64,000 nucleotides of DNA, taken from the NCBI RefSeq assembly GCF_029227915.1, contig NC_079882.1, positions 1,984,001-2,048,000 on the forward strand, in the 5' to 3' direction. Positions 38,367-49,700 of this stretch are shown here, in pieces. The stretch is from Hydractinia symbiolongicarpus. Lineage: Eukaryota > Cnidaria > Hydrozoa > Anthoathecata > Hydractiniidae. Position 1 is the first letter of the stretch, and every line of letters begins with the position of its first letter. The position numbers and the translations under genes were made by a program. Below the pieces are notes generated by a model. It made no database searches and was not told where the DNA came from. It worked only from the letters and a program-made list of their open reading frames with translations.

Positions 38367-38852
38367 CAGGCAGACTTTTATTTAGTATTTATAGCATTTT
38401 GCGGTTTGTTTTTGTTTTTGTTTTTTTTGTTTGTTTTTTTCCCGAATTTTCTGGCATACCACTTCCTTGCAATATATAGGATCTCAAAAATAAAAGCTAT
38501 AGTCTAACCATCCTTTATTTCAGGATGATGGTATGCAAAGCAAAGAAGTCAAATTAACTAAATTAATTGCCTTCTTCATTGACTTTAATTAGCGACTTTT
38601 CCCGAGAAGCTAGAATTTTTTATTTTTTTTTACACGTCAATGTAAAAGAAATTGTTAATAATAATAATAAATAGACATATATCCATTATATGGATGACAG
38701 TTATGTTTAAAAATCTACTCGTTTTTTGGGACTATTTCTTTTTGTCCGGTGTTTGCTTTATCAGAGTTCAACCCTAATTTGGCAGGCCTAAAGAAATAGA
38801 AAATCCACTAATCGCTATCTATATGTTGCACATAGTATAAACTATATCTTAA
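38367..38852. other. LINE 3' region and spacer
   Basis: T-rich sequence follows the LINE stop, with a short (AAT) run near 38660 that may be its tail. No gene. Confidence 0.45.
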
Positions 38853-39292
38853 AGCCTGATTATATGAGACAAGCTGGCTCGGCATCGGTTCGTAACATGC
38901 TCAGCATGATAAAATAAAACACCTTGCTATAATGGCAGATCATATTGACTTGGTTCATAAAATATTACTTTGACGAGGCGCCGTGTTGAAAAATAAGAGC
39001 ATGTGCATTGCGATCCAATACAGAAGAAAACCAATAATGGCGAGCGAAGGAGCTGACTAGAAGTTAATTAGGCTTCCAAGTTTGTAAAGCAGAAATGATA
39101 ATTTTAATTTAATTGCGCTTGTTTGTTTACATCTTGCATCCTCCGTTTTTAAAGAATTACGCACATTTTTTTTCAACCCGGCAGCAGCGTAGGTCTTGTT
39201 GTTGGTTGACTTGCCCCATATAATACTTTTTTAAACGGGTTGCCCCGCCAACGGATCTTACACCGAGACAACTCGCCTCATATAATTAGGCT
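38853..39292. mobile_element. 440-bp MITE with about 33-bp inverted repeats
   Basis: The left end AGCCTGATTATATGAGACA and the right end, inverted, AGCCTAATTATATGAGGCG, match over about 33 bp with a few differences. TTAA stands immediately outside both ends (38849-38852 and 39293-39296), which would fit a TTAA or a TAA-type target. The TATATGAG block is shared with the Harbinger ends at 40746 and 50467, so it may be a distant relative of that family. No coding capacity. Confidence 0.65.
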
Positions 39293-39723
39293 TTAAAATC
39301 CTCTTCTTCCAGGGGAAGAAAGGCACTGTGTTTCCTAAAATTAAGATTAAGTTTTAAACAGGCACCTTGATACAACTTCCAGAAAATCGAAACAGAAAAA
39401 AAATTTGAAATGTACTTACGAAAATTAATGGTTTGTTCCTGTGACTATACAAAACTGTCAACTTTAGTAGAAATATAACCACACACCTGCATTTCTGCCA
39501 AAACTAAATAGAACACCGAGTGCGTTAGATACGCGAAATTAAAAATTAAAACAAAAATCACGACAATTGGAATATAAGGAACAAAAATTGCACGTTGAAT
39601 TTACTCGTTACATTAATCAATCAGCACAGACAAAAACCATGTGCTCGACGCTTCTTTGACTAGGCATAAATTTTCTTAGTTCAGGAAGGTGGCAAACGTG
39701 ATTTTTATATAAAAAATCTAATA
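39293..39723. other. Spacer between two MITEs
   Basis: AT-rich; no gene or element boundary seen. Confidence 0.4.
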
Positions 39724-40125
39724 CAGTTAACTCCCGGTAACTCAGACCTCCAAGGTACCGAGGTGAGAATTTACTCCCATTAAGTCAAATTTAGTCTAAA
39801 ATTTGAGTATAAATTTTTTCAAGAGAGTTACCGGGAAGAGGTTCAATCTTGGCGATGAAAAAGGCATGCAAGTCCCTTGTAAACTTAATTTGCCTTGACA
39901 GACAACATTACCTGTTTATATTACATCAGGAGTTAATAAAAACTAGTTTTTGATGTCCTTTTTAAGGGTAAAAAGTTCGAGTTATTCCAAGAAATAAACC
40001 TCAGAGTTAAAATAAGTTATTTATAAGAAAGTATTAACGAAAGTTCAAGTAACCCAAGAAAATAGTTCGAAATAATGAAAGTTTGAGTTATCCGGTGTTT
40101 GAGTTAAAACTCCGAGAGAAAACTG
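39724..40125. mobile_element. 402-bp pogo/Tigger-like MITE
   Basis: Starts CAGTTAACTCCCGGTAACTC and ends, inverted, CAGTTTTCTCTCGGAGTT, flanked by TA on both sides. The interior has repeated GAGTTA-type words. The same style of ends and TA flanks is seen in the larger element at 24288-25166. No coding sequence. Confidence 0.65.
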
Positions 40126-40718
40126 TATATGATATATGATACAAGCTTGTAAAACTTTATAGAGATTTTGGTTTTTTTAGTTGCATTGCAAGAGTTAAGA
40201 TATTCAGATAGATAGTGAGTTAGCAATGTCTCCGTTACACAACAACGCGATTGGCTAAATCTAAAAAATTTCCTGTCCCACGGGCAACTATCAATCAAGA
40301 AGAAACAAAATCTATATCTTTTTATTTGAAAAGACTTTACATGTCACTAGAAGCAACTTCATAGATGCACATAGAACGAATGCAGCTTGCATATCTTATA
40401 TGAGTCTTAGCTTAAGCGAACACAGTTACCCTAAGAAACCTTAATATCTCTAAATTCATGTTTAGAAGAGATACTTCAAATAAAAAGAAATTTACCACTT
40501 TATTTCAAACGCTGCATAAACAAAGAAAACTATTTTTCAAGTGCTTTGTTTCTCCCTCAGTACCTAAATATTACTTTTTGACATATGATCAAATATGTCG
40601 TGTTGATATATTTAACATGTTTGTTTATTATGTTGGCTAGACTTGTTTTACAGACCTTTTAAATAAAGAAGTCCAACAATTTAGTGCATTATATCTCCTT
40701 GAAAAAAGTGAAAACAAG
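40126..40718. other. Upstream region of protease copy 2
   Basis: No gene. It lies directly before the ATG of copy 2 at 40719, so it should hold the promoter and 5' UTR of that gene. Confidence 0.45.
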
Positions 40719-43700
40719 ATGTGGCGATTTAACGTATTGCTCTTAGGGGCTGTTTATATGAGAGGCGGGACGGGACGATTGCCGGGACGGGACGTTTGCC
40801 GGGATCCCGCTCTCATTGATAATTATACTTAAAATCACTTTGCGTTTATATGGAAAATTTTTGTCCCGGGACAATTTCGTCCCGTCCCGGCTGAGCGGGA
40901 TCCCGCTTGAGCTAAGCGGGATCCCGGCTTAGGCGGGACGTTTTTTTCCATATAAACACACCGTCCCGGGACAAACGAGGTAATATTTGCACTATCAGCA
41001 TATTTCAATAGAAAGAAAAAAACAAACATGGCTGCTAAACGTGCACTTGTTAAGAAGCCAACAGATGTTCCAACCAAGAAAAAGTGTTTTAGATTCAATG
41101 ATGAAATGGTTTTTAACCTCATTAACTGTCTATTAGATTATAAAGCAAAGTGTGAGTTTGAGAACATTGATTTTGATGCAGACAAACCAATGCAATACAA
41201 AGTCATTCGAACTGAGTTGGCAAAATTATATCAAAATGAAGAAGAAGTGTTTGGGCCAGTGGAGGATACCTCCACTGAGCTCTCCCAAGAAAATGTTAGG
41301 GAAATGAAAAAATTGATAGCAAGAGGCTACCAAAGAGTGTTAGAAAAAATAAAAGATTTACGGCAGGGATTTTCTAAAGCAGTAATTAGTGGCACGCGTA
41401 GTGGCTGTGGCAGATTAGTGTATGAACACTATGACAGTTTGAAGCTCCTTTGTAGTGGAAGTGCAAACACAGAGCCCCTACCCAATGGCATTGATAGTGC
41501 TGATGTGAATCAAACAAAATCAAGTAATGAAATGTTATCTGACCATGATGATCCAACTGCAAATATTAATAGTGTTGACAGTGGTGAATATGAAGATCCA
41601 GCAGATGACGATAATTTGAGCTTGTCATCAAGTGATCAGTCAGTCTCGAAAAATTCATGCATTGTTACTTCCACACCAAAAACTACATCAGCAGTGCCAA
41701 AACTTATTGATAATAAAAGAAAACAACTTGAGAGAAAGTTGTCATCTGCTCAGCGTGATACCTTACTGTTGAGAGAAGCAAAAGAAGAAAGATCTGATCG
41801 TAAAGAGCTCCAAGAGATGATTAAAAATTCTAATGAGTCCTTTACAGCTGCACTTAATAATATAAGCCAGGCTATGTTGCAAATTAGCGAAACTATGTCA
41901 CACTCCATGCAGCTGATGGCACAATCATTCAGCCAGCAAGCAGGTCCAAGCTCACAAAATTATGAAAGCTATGGTAGACGTCACCATTTTCAGCATATAA
42001 ATCCAAATTGTAATGTCGTCTCAAGCATCGTAACCCAAAACAACAACATAAGTCCCAACGATCCCAGTGGCGGTGGTTATTATCAATCATTAATGAGGGA
42101 ATGATACGAAGAAAAAAAAACATGTGTATATAGTTCAGAGAGTGTTTCAGGAACAATTAATTGCTTTGGGTTCCAGAATAATAACACAAATTGATAGAAA
42201 CAATGTATTTCTGTTGGAATGAGTAGATACAACACATTCAGTATGCGTAGACTATTTATGAAATTTTTGGGGAATGGGTAGGAATGAAGGTGCCTCCTTC
42301 GTGCTCCGTCATATGCACAAATATATAATGCATAACCTGAGCGTCAGGTTATGCGTTATAGACGTTTTCATGCCCTGAGCGTCAGGTGCATGAGACAGAT
42401 GAGATGCACTGAGCGTCAGATGCATCGACATGTCCTGAGCGTCAGGCACATGCTAATTATGGTGTTCTCTTCCATACCCTGAGCGTCAGGTGTATGAGAG
42501 ATGCCCTGAGCGTCAGGGGCTTCATCATGCCCTGAGCGTCAGGTGCATGTTTCTTATTCACATAATGACTACACTAGAGATGCCCTGAGCGTCAGGTGCA
42601 TCGACATGTCCTGAGCGTCAGGTACATGCTAATTACTGGTGTTTTTATTCATACCCTGAGCGTCAGGTGTATGAGAGATGCCCTGAGCGTCAGGGACTTC
42701 ATCATGCCCTGAGCGTCAGGCGCATGTTTCTTATTCACATGATGACTACACTAGAGATGCCCTGAGCGTCAGGTGCATCGACATGTCCTGAGCGTCAGGC
42801 ACATGCTAATTACTGGTGTTTTTATTCATACCCTGAGCGTCAGGTGTATGAGAGATGCCCTGAGCGTCAGGGGCTTCATCATGCCCTGAGCGTCAGGCGC
42901 ATGTTTCTTATTCACATGATGACTACACTAGAGATGCCCTGAGCGTCAGGCGCATCGACATGTCCTGAGCGTCAGGCACATGCTAATTACTTGTGTTCTT
43001 ATTCTACAATGACTTTTATCATAACATTACTTGCCTAAACGGCTGACGAAGGAGGCCCAACACACCCACCAATTAAATTAGAGGCTCCCTACAGACTTGT
43101 TGTTTCTACCTCTGGACTAAAACCCTGACATAACATGAGCCAAAAGAAATGTCAGGGAAACCTTGAGGCAGAAGCAATTTGTCTGGTTATGTTGTGCTGC
43201 GTGCTCACATAACAGTTGTGATGTGGTTGTCTTTAGTTGCATTGGAGAGGTTCATGATATTTCCATTTCGACTCGAGTCCATTGCACCACGATGATTGAA
43301 TTGGTATCTCATCCACCATTAGTAGGCGTGTTGATGACATAAAATAAAAAAAAGAAATAGGTGAAAAAATCAATCTATAAAAGGGTGGGAGGGTGGGTAA
43401 CTGTAAGCTGTAAGGTACATCTGAAGAACTTGTGCAGTGTGGGATGTTGGGTTCTTATATGCAACCATTAATAATCAAGACCTGGGTAGGGTCCAGTTCC
43501 TTTACAGGCAAGTGAGACTAATAACCCTGGCAATCTTTAAGATTAGGTCTATAGGTAGAAACCACCCCCACTGTGTCAGGCTCTACATGACATGTTTAAT
43601 GACTAAGGTAAACCTAATGTATATTAACCACAATACTAAAGAACTGTAATTCTGTCACCACAATTAACATGAGCAAAACTTGCAGTTTAGCTCCATTTAA

Positions 43701-46700
43701 TTGCTTTGGGTTCCAGAATAATAACACAAATTGATAGAAACAATGTATTTCTGTTGGAATGAGTAGATACAACACATTCAGTATGCGTAGACTATTTATG
43801 AAATTTTTGGGGAATGGGTAGGAATGAAGGTGCCTCCTTCGTGCTCCGTCATATGCACAAATATATAATGCATAACCTGAGCGTCAGGTTATGCGTTATA
43901 GGCGTTTTCATGCCCTGAGCGTCAGGTGCATGAGACAGATGAGATGCACTGAGCGTCAGATGCATCGACATGTCCTGAGCGTCAGGCACATGCTAATTAT
44001 GGTGTTCTCTTCCATACCCTGAGCGTCAGGTGTATGAGAGATGCCCTGAGCGTCAGGGGCTTCATCATGCCCTGAGCGTCAGGTGCATGTTTCTTATTCA
44101 CATAATGACTACACTAGAGATGCCCTGAGCGTCAGGTGCATCGACATGTCCTGAGCGTCAGGTACATGCTAATTACTGGTGTTTTTATTCATACCCTGAG
44201 CGTCAGGTGTATGAGAGATGCCCTGAGCGTCAGGGACTTCATCATGCCCTGAGCGTCAGGCGCATGTTTCTTATTCACATGATGACTACACTAGAGATGC
44301 CCTGAGCGTCAGGTGCATCGACATGTCCTGAGCGTCAGGCACATGCTAATTACTGGTGTTTTTATTCATACCCTGAGCGTCAGGTGTATGAGAGATGCCC
44401 TGAGCGTCAGGGGCTTCATCATGCCCTGAGCGTCAGGCGCATGTTTCTTATTCACATGATGACTACACTAGAGATGCCCTGAGCGTCAGGCGCATCGACA
44501 TGTCCTGAGCGTCAGGCACATGCTAATTACTTGTGTTCTTATTATACAATGACTTTTATCATAACATTACTTGCCTAAACGGCTGACGAAGGAGGCCCAA
44601 CACACCCAAATTCCCCCATATTGTAAAAAGGAACAATAAGAAGAAACACACTATTGCATAATTCTCCAATATGACGTGATGCAATGTAATAACACAATAA
44701 TAAATTCACATATGTAATTGACTGACACTGCCACACTTTATTGCACCAACACTCACAGCTGATATTACACAATGCAGTCATAAAAAAAATTAATTTTGAA
44801 TAAAGAAACTGTTAACGTTAAATAATATTAAGACAATTTAAATATGTCAACAAATTACACTGAACACACTAAAGAAGCCTCACATTCCATAGCCTAGTGA
44901 TCTTATTAATCATTGGCAATATTATTACACCGGTTTTCTAAAACATTGTAATTAAGTGAATATATCTGTGATAACAGTCACATCCTAGTTAACCAGATCT
45001 TACAGACTCCAAATATAATTTTTTAACTTGATATGAATGTTAAGAATGTTATTGTCCTATGAACTAAAATCATGTGGTGATAAGTGTGTGAGAGGATTCC
45101 ATTTGTGTTTGGTAGGAGAGATGTACTTGAAAATGGCTGAAAATGTCACTGATACTAAGTAATGCAACATAGTTTTATCATAGTTAGGAAATTGACTATC
45201 CCTCTAAAACAACAAAATCTCAGATAGATGAGCTGGAGTAATTGGTAGGCAAAGTACATGTATGTTACGCAAGCCTCCTGCTAAGCAGTCGGTTGAGCCT
45301 GGAGTTTAAAATTTCAAAAACTAGTTTGTGATAAATAGATAACACAATAATAACTGGTTTCTCATTCATACCCTGAGCGTCAGGTGTATGAGAGATGCCC
45401 TGATCTTCAGATGCTTCATCATGCCCTGAGCGTCAGGCACATGTTTCTTATTCACATGATAACTGCACTAGAGATGCCCTGAGCGTCAGGTGCATCAACA
45501 TGTTCTGAGCGTCAGGTACATGCTAATTACTGGTGTTCTTATTCTACTTTATGAGAAACTCTTTTTATTCTGTCCACCCTTTTGTCTGTTATATGAAAAT
45601 AAGTTTCTTAATGTTGAAGATTATCTCATCCTGCTCAAATTTTTAAAGGTTTCTTAAAATTTTTGACTTTCCAAGCCTAAGGTTTCTTATGGACTGGTTT
45701 CTTATAAAAAAAAAACGTGTAAAATGCATAGTTTATTCATGTTTGGCATTGTGTTATAACCATAATAACGCTCTCATATTGGACTCCAGCAAGACAAACT
45801 CTCATGGTTTTTATTTGACCATTGACACAAGGGAGGTACTCAAAGATTTTTAACCTAATTCCTGAAGTGGAAATAAAGGTGTTGACAATCGACAGCAGAA
45901 CCCTTTGTATGCACGAAAACCAATACTTTCATAAAATTGTTTGTAAATTTAGCTTCTGTTAATCCTTGTACTTATATACACTACAAGCTTTATGTAAATA
46001 TTTAGACTGAAGATGACATAAGAGTAGCTCAGAACATGTATATGAATTAAAAAAAAATGTGAGATTTTATTAAATTAGTAGTTATTATTTTTATAATGCA
46101 ATAAACGTCACAGTCAAAGCACAAGAGTGACCTAATCTAACAATTTTTGTAATAGCAAAGGTGGAATGCCAACATGATAAAATGTTTAATGTGCATTTCC
46201 TTTTCTTTTAAAGAACCCTCTTGTCACTATGGGTGTTCCCAAATAGAATTCCTGTAAATGGAAAGCCTGACCATTTTTATACCTTCACTTACTTTGCATG
46301 TAGAATCGTTTTTAACAATTTATTTCCTGATTTCCAAACACTCAGTGATCTAATTTATATGATTGTAACAAAATTGTGTAATGATTGCAAAACAGAATTT
46401 GTATTTATTATAAAGTCATAGCAAAAGCATGATAAAGTTAATATGCATTTCCTTAATTTTGAAGAAGAATTACAAGGAAAGCCTGTCGTTTTATACTACC
46501 AATCGCTCAGCATCTAGGGATCAGCCAATAAGGTTATAATTGTTCTAAATTAACAAAAAGTCATGTACCTAGGCACAAGAGTAGCCAATCCGACACAAAA
46601 TTGCATTCAACGTCGATGTTTGTTAATGTTACCCTAATAAGTGTTTAGATGAAATCATCTTGGGAGCTAAACTCCCAAGAGGCTTTTCGACTTAAGAACC

Positions 46701-49700
46701 CATCATAAGGGGAACATCTCTGATTTTTTTTTTTTTTTTTTTGCAGATACTCCGATTGATATTATAAGCTATTTAGTTAAAAGGATTGTTTGCTTGAAGT
46801 TTCATTTTTGTGAGAATTGTCTCTTTTGTGTTCCTTAACAGGCCCGGCTAAATTAAATTATTAAATTCTTCAGTGTTAAAGGAGGCCGACCATGGTTGAG
46901 GCCAACAGGCTAAGAAAATTTTTAAACTTTCGGCCCCCTAGATTGGCTAAAACATAGTTCAAATTCTGAAATATTGCGCTTGAAAGCCTTCACCAATGCA
47001 GGATTATATATAGAAACACCATATTGTATGTAAGATATATTTTCAAAATAAGCAATATTACCATGGAAGCAAAAAAAAAAAAAAAAAGATAATGCCAGTC
47101 CTTTGTAAATTTTCCAAATACTCGCTTCCAGTTGTTGTGTGATTGAACAAATGAGTTGGCAATTTTGATCAGGTCTAGTTTATCATTCCTATCTTTTTGG
47201 AAACGGAGAATCGAGACAGAGTTGAAACAAGCTGGAAGTATATATTGTTAATCTCATACAGAGCATATATATATTAATCAATTAATTATTAGAACACATG
47301 ATAACCTTATAAAAAACATCACTTTTTGACAATTCAGCCTGGTAATGTTTCTTACATGTTTCCCAAGTATCTTTATAAATTTTTATATAAGCAATTGAAA
47401 TGCTAAAATGGGGCTTACAGAGGCTTATGAAAAACATGATCAGGCCCAAAATAGTCTAATTGTGTTCAGCACCATTAATTACAATTTAAATCTTAAGACA
47501 TACTGGTTAATGCAGATATAAAGAATAAAGAAAAACTGCTAACGAAACAAAACATAAAAAAAATGTTTTCTTCGGCTTCGCATAACGCTTATATATGCTT
47601 AAAATGACTAAATTTAAGCCTAGGGATGCTTATAAATGTCATGCTCATAAAATAAACATGTATAAGAATCGGAGCTTCGCATATAGAAAAATTTTTATTT
47701 GCATTACCACCTGGTAAAGGAATTCATAATAAAACAGCTATGTGTAGTCGTTCTGACACTGTTGTTCTAGGAATTTCGAACAGGTTTTAGGATGTTAACA
47801 ACGGTATGTTGCTAGGCAACTTAAAGGAGGGAATGTATATATGTGTGTGAATCTAGAAATAAAGCAAAATGAGCCACAACAACAGATAGGTTTTCCTGTT
47901 AAGTAAGGATCTGTTAGATAATCCTACCTACCACGACTCACAATGTTGGCCTTTGTAGCCCCTAACTACTATTACTTAGTATTAACAAATGTAAAAGGAT
48001 GATGAATTAAAACCACAGGGTTCAAATTGAACTTGCATAAAATCCATAATGGCTACTAGAAGTGCATAACTAATTGGATAACTAAGCTTTCTATTCCATA
48101 ATACCTTCTCTGCTAACCAGATTTCTCAGAAAGAAGTGTGCTATTAACCCTATGCTGGGGCCCACAGTTGCAAGAGACATGCCCTTTGCCTTCTATAGTT
48201 TAAAAGTGACATTGCCTGAACTCTCTTAACATTAATAGATAGTAAATAATATGAAAAGAACTGACCTGGCTACATGCAATGTCTCTTCTGATGAAATATC
48301 CAAAGCTTTTTATCTAATGCCTCCTTGTGCAATATAATCCAGTATATACATAGAAGGATAATGGCTAGATAGATAACTGTAAGCTGTAAGGTACATCTGA
48401 AGAACTTGTGCAGTGTGGGATGTTGGGTTCTTATATGCAACCATTAATAATCAAGACCTGGGTAGGGTCCAGTTCCTTTACAGGCAAGTGAGACTAATAA
48501 CCCTGGCAATCTTTAAGATTAGGTCTATAGGTAGAAACCACCCCCACTGTGTCAGGCTCTACATGACATGTTTAATGACTAAGGTAAACCTAATGTATAT
48601 TAACCACAATACTAAAGAACTGTAATTCTGTCACCACAATTAACATGAGCAAAACTTGCAGTTTAGCTCCATTTACATTGATGCAAGTTTATGTTCACAG
48701 ACAAACCTAAAAGTTATATTATGTTGATTGCCTAAACATTTATGTTATGTTAGTTGCCCAACAAACTATATGCCCAAAACGTTCTAATCCGTAGATTTTT
48801 AACAAAAATTAACAACAAACAAAAATATTTTCACTGTGAGTTACATTGAGCATAATAGGCTTTCAAATCTTTAGCAGTATCAGAAGAAACTTTTTATTGA
48901 AATTAATGTGCGAATGTTTGAATTTAGCCTTTATCATTTCCTTTTACAGAACATGCAATACTTTATAAATCTTTACATTTTTTGTATATATTGTATATAT
49001 ATATAATTGTTAGTATGGAAGACTGTCTTGTATAAAATTTGTTATTACTTCCCATACAACATCACCCTCTGCAAGATTTCCTAAATACACAGAGTAATCT
49101 AATTGTTGTGTCTCTGCTTTATGCTTTTCTATTTCAATTTTCACCAAATCAGGGTCAATAACACATTTGTTAAGTTCACATATATTGTGCAGCACAAAAC
49201 ATGCATAGATTGCCACAGGAACAAAATCTATTTTTAAATCAACTTTCTTTGCTAAAAAACCCCATCTGGCTTTTAAGCGTCCAAAAGCACACTCGACTGG
49301 GTTTCTTGCTGACCGGAGCATGTTGTTAAATAACACTTAGCATTTGTTGAACAACTATGGTACTCTTTCATACAGTACGGTGTCAAGGGGTATGCAGGGT
49401 CACCAATTAAATAGTTTGAAACTTTGGCTCGGCCTGGCAGGATGTCCTCATAAGTAATGGATATTTCCTCATCTTTAAGTTTAGCAGCAATATTTAAGTT
49501 GGCGAACACCTTCGCGTCATGTACACTGCCTGGCCACCTACAATCAACATCCATGAAATAGCCACGGAAATCGCATACTGCCTGAACGTTAAGAGAAAAA
49601 TACATTTTGTAAGAAAAATAATCTTGTGAATGTTCACTAGGTCGTAAAATTTGTACGTGGGTGCCATCTATGCAGCCAAAAGCTTGCGTCATTCCAAATT

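Noticed and set aside
42328-42990. CRISPR-like array in the CCTGAGCGTCAGG repeats
   Set aside because: Cores are too short and palindromic, spacers are themselves repeated every 177 bp, and the context is a eukaryotic transposon.
43437-43649. 70-codon frame, repeated at 48413-48625
   Set aside because: Identical because the 302-bp DNA repeat is duplicated; no domain, no independent support.
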